The notes beneath the pieces are model-generated. The model did not search any database and had not been told where the DNA came from. It saw only the letters and a list, made by a program, of their open reading frames with translations. Shown piece after piece: positions 25,711-34,819 of a stretch of 64,000 nt of DNA. Position numbers and translations under genes: made by a program. The stretch is from CAYTPI01 sp964439625. Lineage in GTDB: Bacteria > Chloroflexota > Anaerolineae > Aggregatilineales > UBA3940. The DNA lies in NCBI GenBank assembly GCA_964439625.1, contig CAYTPI010000002.1, forward strand, positions 248,001 through 312,000, given 5' to 3'. Every line of letters starts with the position of its first letter. Positions within the stretch are counted from its first letter, which is position 1.

Positions 25711-26913
25711 CTAAGCGTAGCGCTCGATGGTCGGCGTCCGCATCGCTTGCTGAATGTCATCATGGCAGTCTTCAAGTTCATCCAAAATAACGCTGTGCGG
25801 GACAAGCACAGCCAGCATGTCTGCCCCTGCTGCGACTTCTGCCAATGACGAATACCCCATACCTGCCACCAACGGATCATAATGCGCCACGTGATAACCA
25901 TCTTCGTGCAACAGTTCAACGATCTTCACGGCGGGGCTTTCACGCATATCTTCCGTGTTTGGCTTATAGGCTGCGCCAAGCGCCACAATACGCGCCGCAT
26001 CGACGTCGCGCACAGCCTTACGGATTTTGTTAGCAACTCGCCGCGGCATCTCATCATTGATCAAGCGTGACGTAAAAATCAGGCGCGAGTTGGCAGGGTC
26101 AACTTCTTTGATGAACCAGGGATCAATTGGGATGCAGTGCCCACCGACGCCAATTCCAGGCCGCAATACATTAACGCGGGGATGTTTGTTGGCTAACTCA
26201 ATCGCTTCGACGCTGTCAATACCAAGTGTTTCAGCTACTGCGCTAATCTCATTTGCCAGCGCGATGTTGACATCACGGTAGGTGTTCTCCACCAACTTGA
26301 CGAGTTCCGCCGTCACATCGTCCGTTTTGAAGAGTTCGCCTTCAACAAAACTGGCATATACATCTGCTGCCATATCCTGTGTTTGTTGGTTGATGCCACC
26401 GATGATGCGATCATTATGGACGATCTCGTAGAAGATGTCACCCGGCAAAATCCGCTCAGGACAGTGCGCCAAAAATACCGTTTCACCGACAACCAGGTCC
26501 GTTCCCGCTTCGAGTAACGGGGTTAAGCGGTCACGACAAGTCAAAGGCGGGATCGTTGACTCAACAATGACCAGATTGCCCTCACGCAATACTGGCAGCA
26601 AATCTGTGATTGCTTGCTCAACGTAGCGCAAATCAGCGATCTTTTTGCGTTCATCCAGCGGTGTTGGTACAGCAATGATGAACACATCCCCTTCAGTTGG
26701 TATTGATTGTGCCCGGAGGTTTTGCTTTACCTCAGGGGCCTCCATCAGACGTTGCAACTCATCTTCCTTGATATGCATGACGCCATCATTGATGGCTCTC
26801 ACGATGTTCTCGTTGATGTCCACCCCTACTACTTCATGACCAGCCTTTGCCAGCATCACAGCAGCAGGCAGCCCGACATATCCCGTCCCTACAACGACAA
26901 TTCTTTTAGCCAC
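25711..26913 (-). CDS. Nucleotide-sugar dehydrogenase, UDP-ManNAc dehydrogenase (WecC)-like
   Basis: About 400 residues. It oxidises the C6 hydroxyl of a UDP-sugar to the uronate with two NAD+. Visible: N-terminal Rossmann motif VVVGTGYVGLPAAVMLA, ESTIPPLTC, AHCPERILPGD, KLVENTYRDVNIALANE, the catalytic-Cys motif GVGGHCIPIDPWF, and the C-terminal GAAYKPNTEDMRESPA. The GGHCIPIDP form is typical of the WecC/WbpA side of the family, which makes ManNAc- or GlcNAc-uronic acids. I chose the GTG at 26911-26913, since it directly precedes the Rossmann strand and overlaps the upstream stop by 8 bases (GTGGCTAA); a longer form would begin inside the upstream gene. Confidence 0.92.
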   Translation of the reverse strand: MAKRIVVVGTGYVGLPAAVMLAKAGHEVVGVDINENIVRAINDGVMHIKEDELQRLMEAPEVKQNLRAQSIPTEGDVFIIAVPTPLDERKKIADLRYVEQAITDLLPVLREGNLVIVESTIPPLTCRDRLTPLLEAGTDLVVGETVFLAHCPERILPGDIFYEIVHNDRIIGGINQQTQDMAADVYASFVEGELFKTDDVTAELVKLVENTYRDVNIALANEISAVAETLGIDSVEAIELANKHPRVNVLRPGIGVGGHCIPIDPWFIKEVDPANSRLIFTSRLINDEMPRRVANKIRKAVRDVDAARIVALGAAYKPNTEDMRESPAVKIVELLHEDGYHVAHYDPLVAGMGYSSLAEVAAGADMLAVLVPHSVILDELEDCHDDIQQAMRTPTIERYA

Positions 26914-27820
26914 CAAGATAAACCTGCTTCTGCCATTCAATGGTCAATGGAATGCCCTCTTCGAGGGAAACCGTACACTGATGGTCGAGATCGTGCTTGG
27001 CCTTTGCATTATCAGATTTCTTATCTCGGGTGTTGTGCGCCTCATGATCTATATATTCTACGAGGCTGTCGTCTTTGCCGATGTAGTTGAGGATCATGTC
27101 CGACAATGACTTGATGTCGTGGTACTCGTCACCTGCGATGTTGTAAACTTCACCGGGCTTGAAGTTCTCACTAATGTTTGCCATCGTGCGGACTGTGTCA
27201 GTGATATAAGTTGATGAGCGGTGATGGTTCAAATAAACGGGATAAGGCATATCGTGCAAGGCCTTATAGATAAACTGACAGACCACACTGCGGTATTCGG
27301 AAAATGGCTCACCGGGGCCATAGGTATTAAAGAGCCGCACTCGGACAGTCTCCGTCCCAAAGCGATCAGCCGAGTTCATGATCTGCATCTCATTGGCCCA
27401 CTTTGAGATCGCATAATCATTCAACTGCCTGATGTGATTATTCATCGGCACATCTTCGTACATTACGTCATTCCAGTCGCCATAAATTTCAGAGCTGCTG
27501 GTAAACACCATCCGGAACCCATACTTTTCTTGGCAGCGCAGCAGGTTCTTCATGCCGATGGCATTGCTGTTCCACAGAGTTTCATAGAAGTCTTCGCCGT
27601 TGCGCCGTCCAAATTCCGCTGCGAGATGGTAGACGTAGTCAAATGTTTGCGCCTCAAAAATACGCTCTACTTGACGATAACTACGCACATCACAACGCAG
27701 ATAGTTACGGTCAGGTGCGTGCGGCAAATCGGCAATCCATACATTATGGTCACGGTCACGTAGTTCTTGCACTAACTTTGTTCCGACCGCGCCAAGACCG
27801 CCGGTCACAAGGATACGCAT
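26906..27820 (-). CDS. NAD-dependent sugar epimerase/dehydratase
   Basis: 304-residue extended SDR. Rossmann motif TGGLGAVGTKLVQEL (6-20), YHLAAEFGR, TSSSEIYGDWND, and the catalytic YAISKWANE (Tyr-x3-Lys). NTYGPGEPFSEYRSVV matches the nucleotide-sugar substrate region of GalE/RmlB-like enzymes. It probably supplies an epimerised or dehydrated nucleotide sugar to the surrounding glycosyltransferases; the next gene is a nucleotide-sugar dehydrogenase, overlapping by 8 bases, so the two may act in sequence. The start ATG is followed by the usual MRILVTGG opening, and AAGG is seen upstream. Confidence 0.92.
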   Translation of the reverse strand: MRILVTGGLGAVGTKLVQELRDRDHNVWIADLPHAPDRNYLRCDVRSYRQVERIFEAQTFDYVYHLAAEFGRRNGEDFYETLWNSNAIGMKNLLRCQEKYGFRMVFTSSSEIYGDWNDVMYEDVPMNNHIRQLNDYAISKWANEMQIMNSADRFGTETVRVRLFNTYGPGEPFSEYRSVVCQFIYKALHDMPYPVYLNHHRSSTYITDTVRTMANISENFKPGEVYNIAGDEYHDIKSLSDMILNYIGKDDSLVEYIDHEAHNTRDKKSDNAKAKHDLDHQCTVSLEEGIPLTIEWQKQVYLGG

Positions 27821-27843
27821 AACGAACCTTTCAAGGTTACAGT

Positions 27844-29136
27844 TTATGAAGTAAGAAGTGTGTTCAAATTAACTTGTGCTTGCCGTCTCCGCACAAAATC
27901 ACGTGCTAACCAACCAAAGTAGACGAACATCAAAATCAGGTAGGGGAACGCAGGCATCGAGAACCGAATAACATCATCCCGGAAAGGCCATGTTGCCATC
28001 ATCGGCAGTAAATAAGCAAATGGCAAGATGATCATCAGTACAACTTGCCGCCATCCAAGTGTCTTCCAAGTAATGTAAATCACGGTGAATGCCGTTACTG
28101 CCGAGGCCAAGACAGGCAAAACGAGCCAAGGGCGTCGCCCAACATGGTACTGAAACAGTTCCAATAAATGGGATGGGCCAAACGGCAGTCGCTGCAGTAA
28201 GCCCATGTGCGCTTGATTATATTCTTGGGCCAGCAAATAATGTGCCGAAATATAACCAGTTGTCACAGGGATATTGAACTGCAAAATGTTATACCAAGCT
28301 TGCGGCAAATATGTGATCGCAGCGCCTAGCACGAGCCAAGGGAGAGTACGCCACCCATGCGCGATGACAACATACCCAAGCAATACGACAACAAACAAAC
28401 CAATATGAACACGGAATGTCATAGCGCTACCTAAAGCTGCACCAAATGCTACAATGCGCCAGATAGGCATCTGCTTATCATCCCTCAGACTCATTGCCAG
28501 CAGCATCACAGCCAGCATGATAAAGAATGTCGCAGGCCCATCTGAGAGGCCGTTCAACCACCCGACCTTGGGCACATTCGCGCTGCGCACCAGACTATTC
28601 TCCGGGTGCCAGAAGAATGCAAAGTATGTCAAGAGGGGCAAGACTGCCCAGATCGCCGTCGCGGCAACCGCTACAATATCATTCTTCGTCAGTCGGCGTG
28701 ATAAGACGCCAAACACCACCACTGATAAACTTCCCAGAATAAACCCGTTGATCACCACCAGTGCTGGTGCAATTGTAAAGTATATCTGCGCTAAGTACTC
28801 GCCACCGAAGGCCCCTTCATATAACAACATAATCCACGGAATGTAGAGTAGGGCAGGGCCAATCGCGACAATTGTAATGTAGAGGTCGCCCCCTTCAATC
28901 ATCGAGATTGCTAATCGTAAAAACTCATTCTGGTCGCCGCCATGTTGTAGATACCAACCGAACCGCCGCTCAAGGGGCAGCCAGTCCAGCATAAAGACGA
29001 GCACAATTAATAGCCGCAGTAGCGCCAAACCCAAAAACGCCCATTCAACCTTCGAACGGGAAGCCCACCATGAATAGGCTGCAGCTATCAGCTTACGCTG
29101 CTGTGTCTGCGTCATCGTAATTGATGTCTGCGTCAT
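27844..29136 (-). CDS. Multi-span membrane protein, GT-C-like
   Basis: 430 residues with roughly ten hydrophobic spans. The first outer loop reads YLQHGGDQNEFLRLAISMIEGG, in which GGDQNEF offers an acidic residue where GT-C enzymes carry their catalytic Asp. A WHPENSLVRSANVPKVGWLNGLSDGP loop follows mid-protein. There is no large soluble C-terminal domain. I consider a polyprenyl-phosphate-dependent glycosyltransferase most likely. The start overlaps the upstream GT4 stop as ATGA. Confidence 0.72.
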   Translation of the reverse strand: MTQTSITMTQTQQRKLIAAAYSWWASRSKVEWAFLGLALLRLLIVLVFMLDWLPLERRFGWYLQHGGDQNEFLRLAISMIEGGDLYITIVAIGPALLYIPWIMLLYEGAFGGEYLAQIYFTIAPALVVINGFILGSLSVVVFGVLSRRLTKNDIVAVAATAIWAVLPLLTYFAFFWHPENSLVRSANVPKVGWLNGLSDGPATFFIMLAVMLLAMSLRDDKQMPIWRIVAFGAALGSAMTFRVHIGLFVVVLLGYVVIAHGWRTLPWLVLGAAITYLPQAWYNILQFNIPVTTGYISAHYLLAQEYNQAHMGLLQRLPFGPSHLLELFQYHVGRRPWLVLPVLASAVTAFTVIYITWKTLGWRQVVLMIILPFAYLLPMMATWPFRDDVIRFSMPAFPYLILMFVYFGWLARDFVRRRQAQVNLNTLLTS

Positions 29137-30392
29137 ATAGTGATTTGCTCATATAAATCGACCAGTTTTTGAGTTTGGGTTAGCCAATCGAAGCGCGCTC
29201 GCGCTCGTTGCACGGCTACTTGGCTCATCTCGCTTCGACGCTGCGCATTCGTTAACAATGTAACGCATGCTTCAGCAAGGGCACTGACGTTGTGCGGGTT
29301 GACGATAAAACCCGTTTCACCATCATCGACTGCTTCTGGCGTCCCACCAAAGCACGTGCCAACAACAGGTGTCCCCACTGAAAGGGCCTCAAGGTTGACG
29401 GTTGGGAACGGATCCAGATAAATCGACGGTACTAAGCAGATATTGGCAGCACGAAAACTAGCCGCCAACTCTTCACCGTTTAGCCAACCAGCAAAGTAAG
29501 TATATTGCCGCAACCCGACCTTCTCTGCAAAAAACGTCATTTGTTCGCCATAACCTCCTGGCTTAGACAAAATAACCAGAAGCGCCTCAGGCACAACTTC
29601 AGTGATTTGCGGCAGCGCCTTTAATACTTGGTTGGCTCCCTTCGCGACATTAATCCGCCCCGGAAATAGCAAAATTTTCCGACCATGCAAACCCTGTTTT
29701 TCCAAGAACGCTTTAATGTGCTCGTCTGAAACATCGAATGCTCTGTGGTCAATCCCATTGGGAACGACAACCATCTTTGCCGCGCTGATCTTGTTAGCTT
29801 GGAGGGCATCCATCAAGGCTTGGCTCGGGGTTACTAATAGATCAACGTATTCTTTGATCGTTGACCCAATAATGGCATTTCGCAATGGAAAGTAGCGTAA
29901 TCTGTGTTTCCGCAACTGAGCCCACGTATCCACCTGATAATCAAACTCAGATAGAATTAACAGACAACTAGGATCAATAAATTCATCGACTTTACCATAC
30001 GCGACGGGCATCATATCGTGGCAGGTCAACACCAAGCGAATATCACGCTGCTTCACCAGTGCAAAACTATGGTATGTCAAATAGGTATGAACGTTATGGG
30101 CATGAACCAGATCAGGCTGGAAAGCATCCAGCACAGCCTCAATTGCTGAATTAATACGTGGGTTCCACAGACTCAGATAAGCGCGCCAACGCTGTGGGTA
30201 ATCAATGCGGAGACGCCGCACTTGGACACCCTCAACAATGTCTTGCTCAAACAGAGACTTATCCTGACGTGTCGTTAACAGCAACACCTCATGACCTAGT
30301 GTTTGAAGCGCCTTTGCTTGGGTAAAAGCAACGCGGCTGGCTCCCCCAGGACTCGTCGGCGGGGCAAAATCAGACAGGATTAAGATACGCAC
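29133..30392 (-). CDS. GT4-family glycosyltransferase
   Basis: 419 residues. The N-terminal domain opens with ILSDFAPPTSPGGASRVAF, followed by VHAHNVHTYLTYHSF. The C-terminal domain has VVPNGIDHRAF, LFPGRINVAKGANQVLKAL, and the donor-site region DPFPTVNLEALSVGTPVVG followed by GGTPEAVDDGETGFIV. The first residue of the usual E-x7-E is Asp here. Cytosolic-face enzyme of the glycan array. It is 3 bases after the GT2 gene and overlaps the next gene as ATGA. Specificity unknown. Confidence 0.92.
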   Translation of the reverse strand: MRILILSDFAPPTSPGGASRVAFTQAKALQTLGHEVLLLTTRQDKSLFEQDIVEGVQVRRLRIDYPQRWRAYLSLWNPRINSAIEAVLDAFQPDLVHAHNVHTYLTYHSFALVKQRDIRLVLTCHDMMPVAYGKVDEFIDPSCLLILSEFDYQVDTWAQLRKHRLRYFPLRNAIIGSTIKEYVDLLVTPSQALMDALQANKISAAKMVVVPNGIDHRAFDVSDEHIKAFLEKQGLHGRKILLFPGRINVAKGANQVLKALPQITEVVPEALLVILSKPGGYGEQMTFFAEKVGLRQYTYFAGWLNGEELAASFRAANICLVPSIYLDPFPTVNLEALSVGTPVVGTCFGGTPEAVDDGETGFIVNPHNVSALAEACVTLLTNAQRRSEMSQVAVQRARARFDWLTQTQKLVDLYEQITI

Positions 30393-30395
30393 AAC

Positions 30396-31346
30396 TCAAC
30401 GTGACCCTTTAAGCAGTTCTCTGGTAGCGAACTTCCACACACGTAAGCTGAAGGGCCAAGCTCTGACTGCACGCTGCCACATGGGCCACGCATATTGTGC
30501 TGATGGGCCGCCCCACCACAGTAACCGTTCAGCCCATTCAACATAATTTTGCCCCCGACGGTAGCGCCTTGTAAACGGATCCATCCGGCAGAAGTGACGG
30601 GTGATCTTGTCAGAAGCCACCTCGATATCCGTCTGCTCTTCTCCGAAATCACGTCGCTCAGCCGCAAGGCGACGTGCCAGTTCTGCATACGCATTTTGCT
30701 CATCGTTGCGTCTGACACTCGCCATATTAACACTAAAACGCATCCGATAAAGCGTTTCGGGCAGGTTCGCCACCTGATACTGTTCTGCTAGACGCAGCCA
30801 TAGATCGTAATCCTGCGCCAACTTAAACGCCGTTCGGTAACCGCCGACGGCTTCGAACGCATCTTTGCGAAACATGACGGAGCCGTGCCAAAAGCAGTTC
30901 TTGTTGACCATCCATTCAATGATCTCCGCGTGGTTTATGGGGCGGTCAAAGTGCCGCAGCACCTTACCGCTCTTGACGATCCAATCTGTTTGCGTCCCAA
31001 GCAAAGCAATCTCTGGGGTCGCTTCTAGAAAAGCAACCTGTTTTTCCAAGCGGGTTGGGTGGGAAATATCTGCATCATCGTGGCGAGCAATATACTTACC
31101 CCGCGCCAGCTTGATGCCATACTCTAACGATGGTGTTTGCCCCTGGTTGGGAATATTCCGGTGAGCGTGAAATCGAGGTAAGTCAAGCTGAGTTAAGTAC
31201 TGCCATGTAGCATCCTTGGAACCATCATCAATCACGATCAGCTCAAATGGCTGGTACGTTTGCTTCACAAGGCTGTTGATGGATTTTTGCAACCCTTCGA
31301 CGCTGTTATAAGTCGCCAGCACAACACTAACCAATGAGTTAGCCAT
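30396..31346 (-). CDS. GT2-family glycosyltransferase
   Basis: 316 residues from the ATG at 31344-31346. GT-A fold: SVVLATYNSVEGLQKSINS at the N-terminus, LIVIDDGSKDATW as nucleotide-binding Asp-Asp, ARHDDADISHP as the DxD metal site, and QDYDLWLRLAEQYQVANLPE, the conserved acceptor-side ED/QD-x-DLWLR segment. I chose this ATG because it has CGGAGA just upstream and overlaps the previous stop by 8 bases (ATGGCTAA); fourteen codons upstream are open but lie in the neighbour. The soluble tail has no membrane span. Donor unknown; often rhamnose- or hexose-type in such loci. Confidence 0.92.
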   Translation of the reverse strand: MANSLVSVVLATYNSVEGLQKSINSLVKQTYQPFELIVIDDGSKDATWQYLTQLDLPRFHAHRNIPNQGQTPSLEYGIKLARGKYIARHDDADISHPTRLEKQVAFLEATPEIALLGTQTDWIVKSGKVLRHFDRPINHAEIIEWMVNKNCFWHGSVMFRKDAFEAVGGYRTAFKLAQDYDLWLRLAEQYQVANLPETLYRMRFSVNMASVRRNDEQNAYAELARRLAAERRDFGEEQTDIEVASDKITRHFCRMDPFTRRYRRGQNYVEWAERLLWWGGPSAQYAWPMWQRAVRAWPFSLRVWKFATRELLKGSR

Positions 31347-32472
31347 CAAGCAGTCTCCGGTAGATTGCCACTTCTTGCGCGAGAACAATCTCTTTCGAGA
31401 AGCGCGCGACTATCGCCTCCCGTCCAGCTTGGCCTAGCTCCTGCCGTAACGCTGCATCAGATAGCAACAGCTTAAGGCCCGCAGCCAGTGGCGCAGCCGC
31501 AGAAGTTTCACACAGCCAGCCTGTTTTTCCATGTTCAATAATAGCATCGCTGCCATCAACAATTGTAGCTACAGATGGCAAGCCCATCGCCATCGCTTCA
31601 ATTAATGCTTTAGGCATCCCTTCATACAAAGATGGCAGGGCGAACACGTCACATGCAGCTAGAAGAGCTGGCAATGTCGCATGGGGGACATTCCCAGTGA
31701 ATTCGACTGGTACATTCAAATTATTTGCCATGGCTTGAAGTTCTTCAGCCTGCGGTCCCTCACCAATGATGCGTAGCTTCGCACCCTCAACCTGACTGGC
31801 AGCCTCAATTAAGACAGCTAAGTTTTTTTGTGGTACTAACCGACCAACAAATCCGATTAGCCCGCGTATTTTCTCGACTTCGGGCAGCGGCTTGAACTGC
31901 TGGACATCTACAAAGTTAGGCAATACAGTCGCTTGCCGAAGGTTGTACCAACGTTTAGCGTGTTGTATATCTTCCTCAGTTGGCAGAAAAACATGATCAG
32001 CATAACGGAATAACGAGGCCTCGCGTCGCCATAGGCCGAACTTCGTTCGTAACGATGGCAACTCATTTGCCTTAAATCGTGATAGTAAATATCCGCAACG
32101 AATGATGCTTTTGCCGCCAAAGTACTTCCCTGCTTGTATCGCTGCCCCAGCGCCTTTGATCTGGTTACTCTTAAACAAAGCACAATCCATAAATTCAGCT
32201 TCATACTGGTTGAAGCACTCACGTATGAACACCTCTGAGGGCAGATTATCGGTGTTATTTAACACTCTAATTCCGTCAACTGCTTTACCTAATATGCCAT
32301 CATCCTCAGCCCCATAGGTCACCCAAGTGACTGGACCAACATGTTCACTAAGCCGACGATAGTAATCAGCCTCCCGTTCGAGATAGCCAGCTGCTTGCCA
32401 ATCTGTGAGGGTGACACCAAGGGTAAAAAATAAGGTCAGCCCATTTCTGCTAACGATGTTTTCTGCCTCCAA
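31339..32472 (-). CDS. GT4-family glycosyltransferase
   Basis: About 377 residues, GT-B fold. Visible: ATVLPNFVDVQQF, GLIGFVGRLVPQKNLAVLIEAA, RIIGEGPQAEELQ, and the E-x7-E motif EGMPKALIE followed by AMAMGLPSVATIVDGSDAIIEHGKTGWL. The start is uncertain. The only in-frame conventional candidate near the N-terminus is a TTG at 32470-32472, overlapping the upstream gene by 23 bases. The best ribosome site in the region (GGAGG) lies after that TTG and 8 bases before an in-frame ATC. The product then begins either at the TTG or, less conventionally, at the ATC a few codons later. The identity is not affected. Confidence 0.88.
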   Translation of the reverse strand: MEAENIVSRNGLTLFFTLGVTLTDWQAAGYLEREADYYRRLSEHVGPVTWVTYGAEDDGILGKAVDGIRVLNNTDNLPSEVFIRECFNQYEAEFMDCALFKSNQIKGAGAAIQAGKYFGGKSIIRCGYLLSRFKANELPSLRTKFGLWRREASLFRYADHVFLPTEEDIQHAKRWYNLRQATVLPNFVDVQQFKPLPEVEKIRGLIGFVGRLVPQKNLAVLIEAASQVEGAKLRIIGEGPQAEELQAMANNLNVPVEFTGNVPHATLPALLAACDVFALPSLYEGMPKALIEAMAMGLPSVATIVDGSDAIIEHGKTGWLCETSAAAPLAAGLKLLLSDAALRQELGQAGREAIVARFSKEIVLAQEVAIYRRLLDG

Positions 32473-33514
32473 ACATCAGCCGCAGTTTTCTACGTACTCT
32501 ACGCCAAAACTGCTCCGTCTCGCGCCACAGCGCCTCTATCGGCTGCTGGACCTTGCCCATTGCTATCAGCCGTTTGCGCTTCTCAATCGCCAACCGTGGG
32601 GGTGATGCCAATACTTGTTCGATCACAGTCAAGTATTGGTCAAACACCGCCCCCATACTGAAAGATTGCTCTGCTCTAGCCCGCGCCTTTTGAGAGTGAC
32701 GATCATAGTCCGCCATCACAATATTGACCTTTTCGCGAAAGGTTTCGACCGTCACCGGGTACCCAGCCTCTTGCACAAGCTCTGTGTTTGAACCGCTATC
32801 AAGATGCAGTACGGGCAGACCGCTTGCCATTGCTTCAATAATCACGTTGGAACAAGGTTCGTTGCGAAAGAACGCTAATAAGATATGGCAGCTTCTCAAT
32901 GTGTTCGACAGGTTTTCTCGATCCAATAAGCCCATCAGATGCAAGTTGGGCAAATCCGGTGGGTCAGCATAGCGTCCGCACAGATAAAAGTCGATGTCAG
33001 GGTTGGCCTCAGCAACAGCATACAATTGCGCCTCGCCTTTGTAGGGGTTCATACTGAACTTGGCGTATGCCACTCGGACATCACCTTGTAGATCGACTTT
33101 GGGGCCATCTGGCTGGAACTGCTCTAAATTCGCTGGGTTCCAAATAACCGGGCCATCTTGCTCAATCAGTTGATATTCGAAACGCTGCGTTTCGTAACAA
33201 TACTGACTCTGGTAAATAACAGCATCTGCCAAATGCGCGATGCGCTTATGCAATTGATCCGCGTTATCGCGCCGTCCATACGCCCATGCCACACCATCTG
33301 CTCGGTGCACAATCCGTGCATCGATGTTGTGCCTTAACCCTTCCAGAAGCGAATAATAATCTTGATTCCATGAATTGGTGAACAATACATCATACGACTG
33401 CCCAAGGTCTTGTATATGCTCAATCCCTTTGCCGTCAAGGTAAAGGCGAAAGTTATTGATCACATAGTTGCCACCGCCTTCTGCTGCTGTCTTCATCGGA
33501 ATGCATATTCTCAT
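32450..33514 (-). CDS. GT4-like glycosyltransferase
   Basis: 354 residues. The N-terminal half begins MRICIPMKTAAEGGGNYVIN, the glycine-rich acceptor-side loop. The C-terminal half carries AYAKFSMNPYKGEAQLYAVAE, FYLCGRYADPPDLPNL and the E-x7-E motif EPCSNVIIE followed by AMASGLPVLHLDSGSNTELV. The last 60 residues are strongly basic (ending RRKLRLMFGGRKHR), which may aid membrane contact. It starts 2 bases after the mutY stop, so it is almost certainly co-transcribed with mutY. Specificity unknown. Confidence 0.9.
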   Translation of the reverse strand: MRICIPMKTAAEGGGNYVINNFRLYLDGKGIEHIQDLGQSYDVLFTNSWNQDYYSLLEGLRHNIDARIVHRADGVAWAYGRRDNADQLHKRIAHLADAVIYQSQYCYETQRFEYQLIEQDGPVIWNPANLEQFQPDGPKVDLQGDVRVAYAKFSMNPYKGEAQLYAVAEANPDIDFYLCGRYADPPDLPNLHLMGLLDRENLSNTLRSCHILLAFFRNEPCSNVIIEAMASGLPVLHLDSGSNTELVQEAGYPVTVETFREKVNIVMADYDRHSQKARARAEQSFSMGAVFDQYLTVIEQVLASPPRLAIEKRKRLIAMGKVQQPIEALWRETEQFWRRVRRKLRLMFGGRKHR

Positions 33515-33516
33515 AC

Positions 33517-34617
33517 TCAGGCCCTCAACCCAAGGCTTAATTGCCCGCCACCCTGACGCAGCATCTTAGTAATTTTTTGGTCAGTCACTGGGCAGGCGTA
33601 GGCTGCAATATCCTCAATATCAACCCATGCAACGGCTTCATACTCCAATGCTTCGACTTCTCCAGAGAGTATGATGCAAGCAAACACATGCCGCGTCATT
33701 TTATAATGGGTAAACGCATGTTTGACGGTCGTCAACTGCCTCTCTGTGTTGACAGTAATACTGAGTTTTTCCTTAAGTACCCGGACAGCGGTTTCTTGAA
33801 GTTTTTCCTCTGAGTTGGCACGTCCACCCGGAAATTCCCACAAACCGCCCAACAATCCAGCGAACGGGCGCTGTGCCAGTAAATATTCACCGGCATCATT
33901 TTGAACTACCGCTGCTGCGTAATCATAATGTGGCTTTTTTGTCGCCCTCCTTTTGACGGGCCGCTCGACTTGAGTACCTGCTGCATAAGCCTGACAAACC
34001 GTTTGCATGGGGCAGCTATTGCACTGCGGGCTTGTACTGGTACAAACTGTCCGCCCAAAATCCATCAGAGCTTCATTCCAGTTTGCGGCTTGGCCCGCGG
34101 GTATAAGCTCGGTCGCCAATGACCATAATTCGCGTTTAGTTACCCCTTTAGTGACTTCATCATCGATATCAAATAAGCGCGTCAAAACGCGGATAACGTT
34201 GCCATCCACTACCGGTACATCCAGCCCAAAAGCGATGCTGCCAACCGCACCAGCGGTATAATCACCGATGCCCGGTAGCTGCTTCAACCCAGCGACTGAG
34301 TCGGGAAAAGCGCCATCAAATTCAGATACAACCATCTGTGCTGCCTTATGCAGGTTTCGCGCTCGGCTGTAATAGCCAAGCCCCTCCCACAGCTTGAGTA
34401 CATCATTGATATCTGCCCCAGCCAAATCAGCCACAGTTGGGTATGTTCCTAAGAAGCGCTCGTAATAGGGGATGACCGTCGCTACTTGTGTTTGCTGCAA
34501 CATAATCTCTGACAACCACACACGATATGGCGTCCGGTTCTGCCGCCAAGGCAAATCTGCTTGATTCGCTGCAAACCAGTCGAGTAATGGCTGGTTAAAT
34601 TGAGTCTTGTCAATCAT
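33517..34617 (-). CDS. mutY: A/G-specific adenine glycosylase
   Basis: DNA-repair enzyme removing adenine opposite 8-oxoguanine. From the ATG at 34617 it has 366 residues and its catalytic residues fall at the E. coli MutY numbers: Glu37 in SEIMLQQTQV and Asp138 in VPVVDGNV. The helix-hairpin-helix is LPGIGDYTA (114-122) and the [4Fe-4S] ligands are Cys192, Cys199, Cys202 and Cys208 (C-x6-C-x2-C-x5-C). The C-terminal 8-oxoG-recognising Nudix-like domain starts near 230 with LLAQRPFAGLLGGLWEFPGG. I preferred this ATG, which has GCAGG upstream, over a GTG 21 codons earlier with no usable site. Unusually it heads a glycosyltransferase array. Confidence 0.97.
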   Translation of the reverse strand: MIDKTQFNQPLLDWFAANQADLPWRQNRTPYRVWLSEIMLQQTQVATVIPYYERFLGTYPTVADLAGADINDVLKLWEGLGYYSRARNLHKAAQMVVSEFDGAFPDSVAGLKQLPGIGDYTAGAVGSIAFGLDVPVVDGNVIRVLTRLFDIDDEVTKGVTKRELWSLATELIPAGQAANWNEALMDFGRTVCTSTSPQCNSCPMQTVCQAYAAGTQVERPVKRRATKKPHYDYAAAVVQNDAGEYLLAQRPFAGLLGGLWEFPGGRANSEEKLQETAVRVLKEKLSITVNTERQLTTVKHAFTHYKMTRHVFACIILSGEVEALEYEAVAWVDIEDIAAYACPVTDQKITKMLRQGGGQLSLGLRA

Positions 34618-34657
34618 GTGAGCCTGCAAAGAAACCGAGCCGTAACGATGCCCGGAT

Positions 34658-34708
34658 TTATGTAACAAAATCTGGTTCACCCTTTCCTAGCACAATAACA
34701 TTCTTCAT
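34658..34708 (-). CDS. Possible 16-codon leader ORF upstream of mutY
   Basis: ATG at 34706-34708 with TTGAGG about 8 bases upstream, encoding MKNVIVLGKGEPDFVT and a TAA at 34658-34660, 41 bases before the mutY ATG. Its start codon lies in one arm (34706-34713) of an 8-base inverted repeat whose other arm is 34734-34741 (CATTATCA/TGATAATG). It may be a leader peptide or the remnant of a longer gene. No function is claimed and it may not be translated. Confidence 0.25.
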   Translation of the reverse strand: MKNVIVLGKGEPDFVT

Positions 34709-34819
34709 TATCAAAACCTCAATGAAGCGTTGATGATAATGTGATCTATATTTGCTCCAATGGAAAGTCGCTCAAAACAATATCTTGTTGCACGCTTACT
34801 TGTTCTTGTAGTCGACTAG

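Noticed and set aside
25701..25919. Longer N-terminus for the GT-C protein starting at 25919
   Set aside because: Those codons lie entirely within the nucleotide-sugar dehydrogenase gene in another frame and give an unnatural Cys/Trp/Met-rich peptide.
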